Shown: positions 27,260-35,943, numbered from the stretch's first letter. The stretch: DNA of 64,000 bases from Alloscardovia venturai (GCF_042676605.1 NZ_JBHTHQ010000011.1:29109-93108), one strand, 5' to 3'. Notes: generated by a model from the letters alone, not told the origin. Translations and numbers: made by a program.

Positions 27260-28582
27260 CTACACCAGCGTGATAACTTCAGTAGGAATCGCTGGCTCGC
27301 CGTCCAAGAGGGACAAGGCATTCACAGGAAGTTCATTCAATGTGCGCTTGTGGTAATCACGAGCTGCAAAGAGTGCCTCACGAGTGGTGAGAGATTCATC
27401 TATGGAGCCGTGGTCTATCGCTACAATGCTCAGGTCTTTGGTATCTCCGTACGTGTCCTCATCCCATGAGTTCACTACATCTTCAGGTCCGGCGAGGACG
27501 AGTTCGCCTTGTGCAAGACCATACTCGTAGGCTCGAAGAGCGCGTTTGCGCCACCCATCAGTACTCTTGCCAAAACTTTTCTTCGCGACTGGGTGCATGA
27601 GACCATCGCTACCTTCGCGTTCGACGAGTTTATATACCATTGAAGTCGTTGGGTGACCTGAACCCGTTACGAGACGCGTGCCCACCCCATAAGAGTCGAC
27701 TGGTGCAGTGGCGAGCGCGGCTATAGCGTATTCGTCAAGGTCATTAGTTACGGTGATTTTCGTTTCAGTCGCTCCGAGTGCATCAAGCTGATGGCGTGCC
27801 TTCTGAGCCATGGATGCTAAATCTCCAGAATCAATACGGATACCGCCGAGCTGTGGACCAGCTACCTCGACTGCGGTGCGAATTGCATCCTCTACGCTAT
27901 ACGTATCAGTAAGTACGGTCGTATTTTTGCCGAGGGCAGTGATTTGGGACTCGAACGCATCGCGCTCGCTATCGTGCACCAGAGTAAAAGCATGAGCAGC
28001 AGTTCCAATAGCAGGGATGCCATAGCGCAGGGAAGCTGCGAGATTTGCTGTAGAGACGAACCCGCCTACCACTGCGCTGCGGCTCGCGGCTATAGCGGCA
28101 TCTTCGTGTGCTCTTCGCCCTCCCATATCTGCGCATGGGCGCCCATTTGCTGCAGATGTAATGCGAGAAGCTGCTGAGGCGATGGCGCAGTCATAGTTGA
28201 GCACGCTTAAAATTATTGTTTCAAGAACTGTGCACTCGGCAAAAGTTCCCTCTACCTGGAGTACAGGAGAGTTTGCGAAGAACATTTCCCCTTCACGATA
28301 TGCGTGAATGGTTCCCGTGAACGTGTAATTTTCAAGCCACTGGATGGTCTCTTCGGAGACAATCTTATTATCACGAAGGAATTGGAGCTCATCATCTGAA
28401 GGACGAAAATCTTTAATATAATTGAGGATACGTCCTAGCCCCGCCACGACACCATAGCGACGACCTTGCGGTAGGTGACGAGTGAAGACCTCAAATATAC
28501 ACTGACGATGAGCGGTTCCGTCACGCAAAGCGGCGTCCACCATAGTGTATTCATACATGTCGGTAAGCAGTGCTGCGGTCAT
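27260..28582 (-). CDS. pncB: nicotinate phosphoribosyltransferase
   Basis: A 440-residue enzyme of NAD salvage that joins nicotinate to PRPP. The N-terminus LLTDMYEYTMVDAAL and FEVFTRHLPQGRRYGVVAG are family features. The central GTAAHAFTLVHDSERDAF carries the phosphorylatable His region, and IRIDSGDLA lies in the PRPP-binding part. GAGGAG precedes the ATG. It follows the Pr6Pr-type membrane gene on the same strand. Confidence 0.92.
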   Translation of the reverse strand: MTAALLTDMYEYTMVDAALRDGTAHRQCIFEVFTRHLPQGRRYGVVAGLGRILNYIKDFRPSDDELQFLRDNKIVSEETIQWLENYTFTGTIHAYREGEMFFANSPVLQVEGTFAECTVLETIILSVLNYDCAIASAASRITSAANGRPCADMGGRRAHEDAAIAASRSAVVGGFVSTANLAASLRYGIPAIGTAAHAFTLVHDSERDAFESQITALGKNTTVLTDTYSVEDAIRTAVEVAGPQLGGIRIDSGDLASMAQKARHQLDALGATETKITVTNDLDEYAIAALATAPVDSYGVGTRLVTGSGHPTTSMVYKLVEREGSDGLMHPVAKKSFGKSTDGWRKRALRAYEYGLAQGELVLAGPEDVVNSWDEDTYGDTKDLSIVAIDHGSIDESLTTREALFAARDYHKRTLNELPVNALSLLDGEPAIPTEVITLV

Positions 28583-28673
28583 ATTTAGCTCCTCTAGTCC
28601 CTCTTCATGACGATTGCTCCACTGTACGTATGCGACTTAGGTACGTATCAAACTCTCCGATTTCTCGATTACG

Positions 28674-29345
28674 TTAACGAATTTTCGCAAAGCGGGAAGC
28701 GTTCTGTGCGGTACCTGTCAGCGCTGTGCGCTTTGGCAGAGCTTTATCGATTACTACTATGATAAGCGCAAGTACGAAGAAAATAGCGAGATATACCGCG
28801 CAATTGGTCACGACACCCATGGTGCCGAGCTTATCAAGGTTGATGAAGCCGTATGGATACGGGCTATTGCCATCTCCTGGACCGATCCCGTGGAAGATGA
28901 GCGCACGGATATAGATAAAGGCAATATATGCAGGAAAGTATATGAGCCATGTCAGTGCATCGAGCCACTTGAAACGTCTATGTTCGTCGAAGAAGATGAA
29001 GTCGATGGTTGCCATAATTGGGGTAATAATGTGCACCATAGTGCTTACCGGAATGCCAAAGATGTATAGTTGTTGGCTCAAATCAGCAGGAGGAAGTACA
29101 AGCCATGCTACAAGCCCGGTGATGATGATGTTGAGCGTTACCATGCCTTTAAGCCAAGCAGGAGGCTGAATCCCCTTAAGCAACGAAGCAAAACCACCCC
29201 AGATGAAGAGAATACCGAGGAGGATGTTTGTCTGGTGAGTGAAAAATACGAGGTTCACTGGCTCGCCAAGAAGCCACGATTTAGATGTCCCAGCTAGAGC
29301 AAAAAATGCAGTTACAAAACGAAAAAGCGCTACGAGATAAGTCAT
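28674..29345 (-). CDS. Pr6Pr-type six-helix membrane protein
   Basis: A 223-residue integral membrane protein with about six hydrophobic helices. The motif FFTHQTNILLGILFIWGG near residue 34 and the final half-helices with YPYGFINLDKLG resemble the Pr6Pr/FAR-17a-like membrane family. No enzymatic activity is established for bacterial members. It lies between rph (divergent) and pncB (downstream, same strand). Confidence 0.7.
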   Translation of the reverse strand: MTYLVALFRFVTAFFALAGTSKSWLLGEPVNLVFFTHQTNILLGILFIWGGFASLLKGIQPPAWLKGMVTLNIIITGLVAWLVLPPADLSQQLYIFGIPVSTMVHIITPIMATIDFIFFDEHRRFKWLDALTWLIYFPAYIAFIYIRALIFHGIGPGDGNSPYPYGFINLDKLGTMGVVTNCAVYLAIFFVLALIIVVIDKALPKRTALTGTAQNASRFAKIR

Positions 29346-29422
29346 AAGCTACGAGTTTATAGGACAGTTAAAGGAGAAAACAAGTAGAAGATAAAGATAG
29401 CCCACAGAGTAGGATGACCTGT

Positions 29423-30184
29423 ATGGTTCAGATTAAAGATTTGCTTCAAGATGGTCAAGTATTGCGCGCTGACGGGCGTGGAGTAGATGAACTACGTCCG
29501 GTCACGATTGAACGAAACTGGACAGATGCGCCTGAAGGCTCGGTGCTTATCCAGTGTGGGGATACTCGAGTACTGTGCACGGCGACGTTTACTGAAGGTG
29601 TGCCTCGCTGGCGCCGTGATAGTGGTCTTGGCTGGGTGACGGCTGAGTATGCTATGCTTCCTCGCGCTACAGCTCAACGTACCGATCGCGAGTCTACACG
29701 TGGCAAAGTCGGTGGCCGCACGCATGAAATTAGCCGCTTGATAGGTCGTGTACTTCGCGGAGTTGTAGATATGAAAGCCCTCGGAGAGAATCAAATTCAA
29801 ATTGATTGTGACGTGCTCCAAGCAGACGGAGGTACACGCACCACGTCGATTACTGGCGCATATGTAGCTCTTGTAGATGCTGTCGAATGGGCGAAGAAAA
29901 AGCATCTCATTGGAGAAAACAAAAAGGTCATTAAAGATCAGGTTTCTGCTGTATCTGTAGGTGTCATTGACGGGACACCAATGCTTGATTTGCCGTACAT
30001 AGAAGATTCTCGTGCGCAGACAGACATGAATGTAGCAATGACTGGATCTGGAGATTTCATTGAGATTCAAGGTACCGCTGAGGGAGCACCATATAGCCGT
30101 GAGACGTTGAATACGTTACTCGATTTAGCGGCGAAGGGAAATAAGGAACTGCAGGCAGCCCAAAAGGCGGCGCTTGAACAGTAG
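29423..30184 (+). CDS. rph: ribonuclease PH
   Basis: A 253-residue phosphorolytic 3'-5' exoribonuclease that trims tRNA ends. The N-terminus RADGRGVDELRPVTIERNW and the phosphate-site segment RTHEISRLIGRVLRGVVD are family signatures. ILIQCGDTRVLCTATF-type core strands are present. ATG 29423 has AGTAGG about 9 bases upstream, whereas the ATG at 29414 abuts that site. Its end overlaps the extended frame of rdgB. Confidence 0.93.
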   Translation: MVQIKDLLQDGQVLRADGRGVDELRPVTIERNWTDAPEGSVLIQCGDTRVLCTATFTEGVPRWRRDSGLGWVTAEYAMLPRATAQRTDRESTRGKVGGRTHEISRLIGRVLRGVVDMKALGENQIQIDCDVLQADGGTRTTSITGAYVALVDAVEWAKKKHLIGENKKVIKDQVSAVSVGVIDGTPMLDLPYIEDSRAQTDMNVAMTGSGDFIEIQGTAEGAPYSRETLNTLLDLAAKGNKELQAAQKAALEQ

Positions 30185-30245
30185 TTCATTCTGCCAGACA
30201 CGTGAGAAACTGTACATTACAGTCAGTTATGCAGGGGAAGAGTAT

Positions 30246-30908
30246 ATGGTAAAACACGCTCAGCGCATTGTGGTCGCTACGCATAATGCGGGAAAAGTCA
30301 AGGAAATAGCCCGCATTATTTCTGATGAGATGAAGAAGATAGATGCGCACACTGAATTTGAATTTGTCACGTCCAGTCAGATGAACCTTCCAGACCCAGT
30401 GGAAGATGGAACAACTTTCGCTGAGAATGCTTTGCTCAAGGCGCGTGATGCCTCTGCACGTACGGGGCTTCCTGCAATGGCGGATGATTCAGGACTTATC
30501 GTAGATGTGATGGGAGCAGCACCAGGAATTTTGTCTGCTCGATGGGCTGGTAAGCATGGAGACGATGCGGCAAATAATGCGTTGCTTGTGGCTCAGATGA
30601 GCGATATTCCTGATGCGGTGCGAACGGCTCGCTTTCGTTGTGCTGCTGCGCTTGTGATTCCGTCTGAACTTACGGATGTGAATGATGGTAAACCGCTGGA
30701 AATTGTGGAAGTAGGAGAGATGACTGGTCGACTCCTTCGTGAGCCGCGCGGTGAGAATGGTTTCGGCTATGACCCGCTTTTTGTGCCTGACGAGCAAGAT
30801 GGCGATCTTACTTCTGCTGAGATGAGCGCTGACCAGAAGAACGCGATATCTCACCGTGGGAAAGCGTTGAGGGCACTTGCCAAGCATTTCGAGGTTTTGA
30901 AAAACTAG
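30246..30908 (+). CDS. rdgB: XTP/dITP diphosphatase
   Basis: A 220-residue Ham1/RdgB pyrophosphatase that removes non-canonical purine nucleotides. Motifs: VVATHNAGKVKEI at the N-terminus, FAENALLKARDAS, MADDSGLIVDVMGAAPG, ENGFGYDPLFVP and ISHRGKALRAL. ATG 30246 follows GGGGAAGAG and begins directly before the conserved strand; an earlier frame start at 30174 overlaps the rph end and adds unrelated residues. It is probably cotranscribed with rph. Confidence 0.93.
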   Translation: MVKHAQRIVVATHNAGKVKEIARIISDEMKKIDAHTEFEFVTSSQMNLPDPVEDGTTFAENALLKARDASARTGLPAMADDSGLIVDVMGAAPGILSARWAGKHGDDAANNALLVAQMSDIPDAVRTARFRCAAALVIPSELTDVNDGKPLEIVEVGEMTGRLLREPRGENGFGYDPLFVPDEQDGDLTSAEMSADQKNAISHRGKALRALAKHFEVLKN

Positions 30909-30930
30909 TGTTAGAGGTATACGGTGAGCG

Positions 30931-31926
30931 TCAATCGTCTAAGAACAGTTCCTTTTCTACGCCTGTAAGAATGGCTTTGAGTAGTTTTTTATTCAGCATG
31001 GGTTTTTTGCTTTGAGATTCCACAATGAGTATGCGGTTCTCGAGTAAATACTTCAGCTGATACGTTACGGCGGCTGACGAGATACCAAATTTTTGAGCGA
31101 TAATCTTGTTTGATACTATTCCTTCGTTGATAAGTTTCAATGTGTCAAAACGTGTAGGATCTGCGAGTGCTTTGAGAATTTTCTCTCTAAATTCCTGCCC
31201 ATAGCTATTCACATCGTGCATAAGTTTGGAATAGTCAAACGTATATATGCCCGTTCCTATGCTCTTTTCTTCTTTATTTTGAATGAAAATGACTCTATGA
31301 ATCGATGCGAGAAGTAGGTACTGTTCCGTTGATGAATTGAAATCATCGTGTGAAATATAGTCTTTGAAAACGGTGGAGAAAAGGTCTTCTGACTTGTCGT
31401 GAATTCGTTGTGTCTCTTGGGCAATTTTTCGGCTGAACTCGTGCTCAAGTGAAGAGATAAGCCGGGTATATTCTTCCCATAGTTTTGTTAAGTTTTCGAT
31501 TAAGGCTATTTTTAAGTTGTCGAAGTTATAATACAACTCTGTTATTCTCCAACGGTTTACCTCGGACAGATGGGCGTTGACAAGATTGCGTACGTGGAAT
31601 TGGCGGGAAGGACTGTCTAATGCGTACGCGTTGATAAGGGAGAAGACTTCATCTCTGCTTAAAGACTGCAATCTTTGTACCAAATCACCGTATGACGATA
31701 CCTTCCTGTCAATGAGTATATAATGCAGAACATTATATTCATCCGTTACCCAGTTGAGAGTACAGTCTTTCTTACTCTGAAGAAATTCTTGATAGTGCAG
31801 AATGTGCTCCAAATATCGAGAGTCAACTACCTTGAGCAAGTCACGATATTCTTTGTACTCTGATACGCCTTTTACCGCATAGTCTAGCGATAGGGCAAAA
31901 TCAATAAGTGACGATGTTGCTTTCAC
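30931..31926 (-). CDS. long regulator with C-terminal ArsR-type winged helix
   Basis: A 331-residue protein. The first 240 residues are predicted mostly helical, with no recognised family. The last 80 carry an ArsR-like winged helix: ADPTRFDTLKLINEG, then ISSAAVTYQLKYLLENRIL, where AAVTYQLKYL is the recognition helix. No metal-binding Cys-x-Cys typical of ArsR is visible. The start is GTG with GAGGAG upstream; the gene overlaps the ABC exporter by 26 bases and must be cotranscribed with it. It is the natural candidate to bind the dyads at 33718-33747 in the promoter of the same transcript. The large N-terminal domain would be the sensor, ligand unknown. Confidence 0.75.
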   Translation of the reverse strand: MKATSSLIDFALSLDYAVKGVSEYKEYRDLLKVVDSRYLEHILHYQEFLQSKKDCTLNWVTDEYNVLHYILIDRKVSSYGDLVQRLQSLSRDEVFSLINAYALDSPSRQFHVRNLVNAHLSEVNRWRITELYYNFDNLKIALIENLTKLWEEYTRLISSLEHEFSRKIAQETQRIHDKSEDLFSTVFKDYISHDDFNSSTEQYLLLASIHRVIFIQNKEEKSIGTGIYTFDYSKLMHDVNSYGQEFREKILKALADPTRFDTLKLINEGIVSNKIIAQKFGISSAAVTYQLKYLLENRILIVESQSKKPMLNKKLLKAILTGVEKELFLDD

Positions 31927-33493
31927 GGGTACTCCTCAGCTCAATAACATTATCTAGCTGGTGCCTTAATGCATTATTCATATGATGAGTAATCATAATA
32001 ACCGTACCACGAGTGTGCAGAGCAAGGTTTTCGATTTTTGCTGCTGTCTGTTTATCGAGATTAGCCGTTGCCTCGTCTAAGATAAGGATTTTTTTGCCAC
32101 GTGCGAGTGCTCGAGCAAATGCAATTCTTTGACGTTGTCCACCAGAGAGATTCTTTCCGTTGTCTTGAATTATTTGGTCTGGAGAAATGTTTGCCAATCC
32201 GACTTGCTCGAGAAGATTATGCACTTGTGTATCGCTCAATTTATTGAGTGGATCAATATTGTTCTTTACTGTATCGTTGAAGAGAAAAGTTTCTTGATTG
32301 ACGTAGCTTACGGCATTAAAAAGATTCTGTACTGGTAATTTTTCTTGTGAGCCCACGAAAACTTTGCCGTTATAATTTTCAATTTCTCCGAGAAGTATTT
32401 TGAGAAGCGTTGATTTTCCGCTACCGCTCTCGCCAACAATTGCATACTTTTTGCCGAACTCAAAAGTTGTATTCGGAAGAGTAAGAGGCTTGTCATAGTT
32501 AACGATAATATCTTGGGTTTTAAGTGTGTAAGAAGGTGCAGTAGCTAAATCATTGAGTTGGCTACCAGGTAGATCTTCTAAGTTTGGATTATCTGAAGCA
32601 AAAGAGAGTTTCTCAGCAAATAATGCTTGCCCTGACTTGTAGAATTCGTGTTCTGAAAGTAGCTGAGTAACTGAAGCGCCAAAGTTTGGGATAAGAGAAA
32701 CGACTGCAAGGAGTGCCCCAGCTTGTGCTTGTTCGATAATGACGAGATATGCCATGATTGCTACTGAAATTACACTAATCAAACCGTTCGCTACGGTTAA
32801 GCATGCGCTCATGAAGGCGGTGAATGTCTGTGTGCGCAGTTGATAATCTGCGTATTTTTTAGTTGCTTTATAGCTTTTCGCAAAGAAGACAGAGAAGATG
32901 TTTTGCTCGAAGAATGTCGTAAAGCCTTGAAGTAGCTCTCGTGCTTTACTGGTATATAGCGCTTTTTCGTCTTGCAGTCCTGAAATATATGTTCCCAGTT
33001 GAGTTTGGAATAGCTTTGGTAATCCAGCCATGACGAGAAAGGTGATGACAGCTATGATTCCCATAGAGTAGTGGATGTTGATAAGAGCAATAAATGCGGC
33101 AATTGCGGTCGCGGCTATGTGAACTTGCGATATGAATTTGTCAAGGGTCAGCTCAATGACCTTTGGAACGTCATTAATATAGAGCGAGAGGCGCTCTCCG
33201 CGGTCTTTTTCATGAAATTTTTGGAAGCTCATCTGTGCAAAAAATTCATCAATATTTTGATTGAGCACCTGCGTCATGTGTGATGAAGCTTGCGCGCTCA
33301 GTCGTAGTTGAAAGAATAGGAATATAGATTGGCATATGTAGATTCCAGCAACGAGAGCTAAATTTCTGATGAGTTTTTTGATGTCGCTGACGACAAGAAA
33401 GGATAGTGAATATGCTGTCAAGACATCGAAAATTGAGGCAAGAGTAGTCAAGAATGTGGCTGACTTGACATATTTATATTTCAAAATTTTCAT
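31901..33493 (-). CDS. ABC exporter, fused membrane and ATPase domains
   Basis: A 530-residue half-size exporter. The N-terminal half has about six membrane helices (about 15-300). The ATPase has Walker A GESGSGKST, signature LSGGQRQR and Walker B ILILDEATANLD. It would work as a homodimer, exporting peptide, lipid or drug; it has no peptidase domain. ATG 33493 was chosen because AAGG lies 7 bases upstream (33500-33503); a GTG at 33559 in the same frame lies inside the arm of a hairpin and lacks a ribosome site. It follows the 14-codon ORF by 123 bases and overlaps the ArsR-like gene. Confidence 0.85.
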   Translation of the reverse strand: MKILKYKYVKSATFLTTLASIFDVLTAYSLSFLVVSDIKKLIRNLALVAGIYICQSIFLFFQLRLSAQASSHMTQVLNQNIDEFFAQMSFQKFHEKDRGERLSLYINDVPKVIELTLDKFISQVHIAATAIAAFIALINIHYSMGIIAVITFLVMAGLPKLFQTQLGTYISGLQDEKALYTSKARELLQGFTTFFEQNIFSVFFAKSYKATKKYADYQLRTQTFTAFMSACLTVANGLISVISVAIMAYLVIIEQAQAGALLAVVSLIPNFGASVTQLLSEHEFYKSGQALFAEKLSFASDNPNLEDLPGSQLNDLATAPSYTLKTQDIIVNYDKPLTLPNTTFEFGKKYAIVGESGSGKSTLLKILLGEIENYNGKVFVGSQEKLPVQNLFNAVSYVNQETFLFNDTVKNNIDPLNKLSDTQVHNLLEQVGLANISPDQIIQDNGKNLSGGQRQRIAFARALARGKKILILDEATANLDKQTAAKIENLALHTRGTVIMITHHMNNALRHQLDNVIELRSTRESNIVTY

Positions 33494-33510
33494 TGTAATC
33501 CTTAATAGAA

Positions 33511-33558
33511 TGCTGCTAGATACAATTTTTCTAGTCATTCTGATTTGATCTAACAGCA
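33511..33558 (-). promoter_or_regulatory. attenuator-like hairpin before the ABC exporter gene
   Basis: On the minus strand TGCTGTTAGAT (33558-33548) pairs with ATCTAGCAGCA (33521-33511): 11 pairs, one a G-U. It ends 7 bases before the AAGG ribosome site of the exporter. A second possible pairing, ACTCGT with ACGAGT (33606-33611 with 33558-33563), links the end of the small ORF to the base of this hairpin. The layout allows translation of the small ORF to affect exporter translation. Confidence 0.5.
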
Positions 33559-33616
33559 CTCGTCCTTAACCGCAAAAAGAATAAAATAAAGGGTTTATTC
33601 CTATCACGAGTTCGTT

Positions 33617-33661
33617 TTACTTCTTTACACCAATGATGATGACGATTGCTTGCGTCGACAT
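33617..33661 (-). CDS. 14-residue hydrophobic peptide ORF with strong ribosome binding site
   Basis: The ORF encodes MSTQAIVIIIGVKK. AGGAGGTG (33668-33675) lies 6 bases before the ATG, the best Shine-Dalgarno seen in this region. It is the first ORF on a transcript that starts at a TTGACA promoter, and the ABC exporter and ArsR-like regulator follow. The run AIVIIIGV resembles streptococcal short hydrophobic peptide pheromones, but the Ile/Val cluster and Lys-Lys end also resemble ribosome-stalling leader peptides such as those of erm genes. No cleavage signal is visible. The coding call rests on the ribosome site and position; function is open. Confidence 0.65.
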   Translation of the reverse strand: MSTQAIVIIIGVKK

Positions 33662-33733
33662 GCTCACCACCTCCTGTTTTTCGATAGAGATAGTCGCTTA
33701 AAAGAACTAGGCTAAAATATCGCGATACTTTAT

Positions 33734-33777
33734 TAAGTGACCACTTACATATTAAATACATTCTTACGTTTTGTCAA
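33734..33777 (-). promoter_or_regulatory. promoter and dyad operator of the peptide-exporter-regulator operon
   Basis: On the minus strand TTGACA (33772-33777) and TAATAT (33749-33754) are separated by 17 bp, a near-ideal sigma-70 type promoter. Immediately downstream lies the dyad TAAGTG-N2-CACTTA (33734-33747), covering the expected start site, as a repressor site would. A second palindrome, TATCGCGATA, is at 33718-33727. Confidence 0.75.
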
Positions 33778-33978
33778 AATTGATTTACTCTTCGCAGCTT
33801 AGAGCGTTCTTCAAGGAGCAACTAGTGTGAGTTAGATAAAGCAGAGTTTGGTAGGGCAGAGTGTTGGGATGGATATCATTAAGAGGTGGAGTAAAAACAA
33901 AACGAGGGTTGCAACGCATACTCAGGCGGAAAATTGAAGAAAACAGGACTTGAACGAATCGACAAGCATAGTGCAGAG

Positions 33979-34059
33979 TGCGCGAGAAGGGACTTGAACC
34001 CTCACTCCAGTGGAACAGGAACCTAAATCCTGCGCGTCTACCAATTCCGCCACTCGCGC
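33979..34059 (-). tRNA. tRNA-Leu (anticodon UAG)
   Basis: Acceptor stem GCGCGAG pairs with CTCGCGC. The D arm AATTGGTAGACGC, the anticodon loop TTTAGGT between CAGGA and TCCTG (anticodon TAG), an extended variable arm and the T arm GGTTCAAGTCC are present. No CCA is encoded. Confidence 0.93.
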
Positions 34060-34135
34060 GAGTTGAACTGCTTTCACATCTCATACAGTGCTTTTCACAG
34101 AGCACAAGATGCACAAGCAAGTGCAAGAAGTAAAG

Positions 34136-34208
34136 AGCCGCTTGCCGGAATCGGACCGGCGACCTTCTCATTACGAGTGAGACGCTCTACCAACTGAGCT
34201 AAAGCGGC
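34136..34208 (-). tRNA. tRNA-Thr (anticodon CGU)
   Basis: Cloverleaf with acceptor stem GCCGCTT/AAGCGGC, D arm TAGCTCAGTTGGTAGAGC, anticodon loop CTCGTAA between TCTCA and TGAGA (anticodon CGT), and T arm CCGGTCCGATTCCGG. It lies 76 bases upstream of tRNA-Leu on the same strand, so the two are probably cotranscribed. Confidence 0.94.
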
Positions 34209-34372
34209 GTGTGCGGAAGTAAAACGACCGTACAGAGATAAAAGTGTAGCATATGGAGCGGAGTTGGCAACTCGCGAAGCTGTCGAAGTTTTTTATGAGC
34301 ATGCCTGTTGTGTCGCTATTGTGCATGCAGATACGGAAAACGAAGAGCAAAGAGGAAGCGTAACATAATTAC

Positions 34373-34438
34373 GTCCTTAAAAATGTAATTTGTTACATAA
34401 ATAAGGACATAAAAATGTATTAGAATACATTTTTAAGG
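34373..34438. repeat. nested inverted repeats upstream of the AAA ATPase gene
   Basis: Arms at 34373-34388 and 34393-34408 pair over 13 of 16 positions around a 4-base loop (outer GTCCTTA/TAAGGAC, inner ATGTAA/TTACAT). A second perfect 11-bp dyad, AAAAATGTATT and AATACATTTTT, lies at 34411-34421 and 34424-34434. CCTTAAAAATGTA at 34375 is also repeated inverted at 34426-34438. They are AT-rich and sit 50-115 bases before the gene, so they are probably a binding-site cluster. Confidence 0.7.
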
Positions 34439-34487
34439 ATGAAGATATGAGATTATACGTGATATAGCGAAAGGGGACTCAAAGAAA

Positions 34488-35777
34488 ATGAAGCGGTTTC
34501 TCCTTGAAGAGTTAAAACGTTGGAAAAGTAAGCGTAATCGCAAACCACTCATTCTCAACGGAGCTAGACAGGTTGGAAAGACATGGCTCTTGCGCGAATT
34601 TGGGCGAACATGTTTTGATAGTGTGGCGTATATTAGCTTGGATAACAATGTGGCAGCACGTACTTTATTTGATGATGATTTTGATGTTCAGCGTATCATT
34701 ACTGGTCTAAGCCTTTTGGCAGATGTAAAGATTGAGCCAGGGAAGACGTTAATTATCCTTGATGAGATTCAATCCGCTCCTCACGCACTTACCGCGCTCA
34801 AATACTTTTGCGAGAACGCTCCGGAATACGTGGTTGCTGCAGCAGGCTCGCTTCTGGGACTTACTGTACATGAGGGAAGCGGATATCCTGTCGGCAAAGT
34901 GGATACGCTTGAACTCTATCCACTTAATTTTGTAGAATTTCTTGAAGCTGCTGGGCAAGAACGACTCGCAAATGTTGTACTTTCTGATGATGAAGTACTT
35001 ATCAATGCGGTGTCAGATCGTCTTATTAGTCAACTCAAGACCTATTACATCATTGGCGGCATGCCAGCAGTTGTTAGTAATTTTATCCAGACATTTGATT
35101 TTGACTCTTCACGGGAAATTCAAAGTCAGATTCTCCTCGACTATGAACGCGATTTTGCTAAGCATATCCCGTCAGCGTATATTCAGCGTACTTTAGAAGT
35201 GTGGCATTCCATCCCCGCGCACTTGTCTCAAGAAAATAAACGGTTTGTGTTTGGTCATATCCGTTCAGGAGCGCGAGCATCGCAGTATGATGAGGCACTT
35301 CTTTGGCTTGAAAATGCGGGATTGATTTATAGGGTAAAACGCATAAGTAAGCCTGCACTACCTCTGGGGGCATATGCGGAGGCAAATTTTTATAAAGTCT
35401 TTCTCCTTGATGTAGGGTTGCTGTGCGCCATGAGTCAGCTTGATCCTTCGACGATACTCGAAGGAAGCACGATTTATACAGAGTTCAGGGGAGCATTTAC
35501 TGAACAGTATGTATGTCAGCAACTCATTTCGCAGTGTGGCTTGACACCATATTATTGGTCGGCAGATAATTCACGGGGTGAGATTGATTTTATAGTTCAG
35601 AGAGGGAACGCAATCTATCCTATTGAGGTAAAGGCAGAAGAGAATCTGCGAGCAAAGAGTTTGCGAGCGTTCTCACAACGATATCCACAAGTGGAGCCCA
35701 TACGTACGAGCCTCTCACCGTTTAGGCGTGAAGACTGGATGAGGAATGTTCCACTTTATGCATTGCATGCAGTGTAA
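34488..35777 (+). CDS. AAA_14/DUF4143 ATPase
   Basis: A 429-residue protein. Walker A is GARQVGKTWLLREFG near residue 26 and Walker B is TLIILDEIQSAP near 87. AAAGSLLGL and LELYPLNFVEFLEA follow, the signature of AAA_14 ATPases. The C-terminal half is DUF4143, ending with a restriction-endonuclease-like segment: EIDFIVQRGNAIYPIEVKAEEN, in which Asp, Glu and Lys match a PD-(D/E)xK core. The cellular role of the family is not established. It stands alone behind inverted repeats, and such genes are typical accessory cargo. Confidence 0.85.
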   Translation: MKRFLLEELKRWKSKRNRKPLILNGARQVGKTWLLREFGRTCFDSVAYISLDNNVAARTLFDDDFDVQRIITGLSLLADVKIEPGKTLIILDEIQSAPHALTALKYFCENAPEYVVAAAGSLLGLTVHEGSGYPVGKVDTLELYPLNFVEFLEAAGQERLANVVLSDDEVLINAVSDRLISQLKTYYIIGGMPAVVSNFIQTFDFDSSREIQSQILLDYERDFAKHIPSAYIQRTLEVWHSIPAHLSQENKRFVFGHIRSGARASQYDEALLWLENAGLIYRVKRISKPALPLGAYAEANFYKVFLLDVGLLCAMSQLDPSTILEGSTIYTEFRGAFTEQYVCQQLISQCGLTPYYWSADNSRGEIDFIVQRGNAIYPIEVKAEENLRAKSLRAFSQRYPQVEPIRTSLSPFRREDWMRNVPLYALHAV

Positions 35778-35943
35778 ACATGGACTGACGTTATATATAG
35801 TATGGTGATAAAGGCGTGGGGGTATAGGCTTATCGTGATAGCGAGGAGCGAAAATTGATTATATCCTCACTGTCCCTTTCGCCTACTATCGTTGTGTCTC
35901 AGTACGACACAGACGTACGTCTTATGGTATGAAAGGACTGGCA

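Noticed and set aside
33531..33761. A 76-codon minus-strand frame over the peptide leader
   Set aside because: It covers the predicted promoter -10, operator and ribosome site and has no ribosome site of its own. The 14-codon frame fits the Shine-Dalgarno instead.
33785..34171. A 128-codon minus-strand frame
   Set aside because: It reads across the tRNA-Leu gene and into the tRNA-Thr gene; no such protein is expected.
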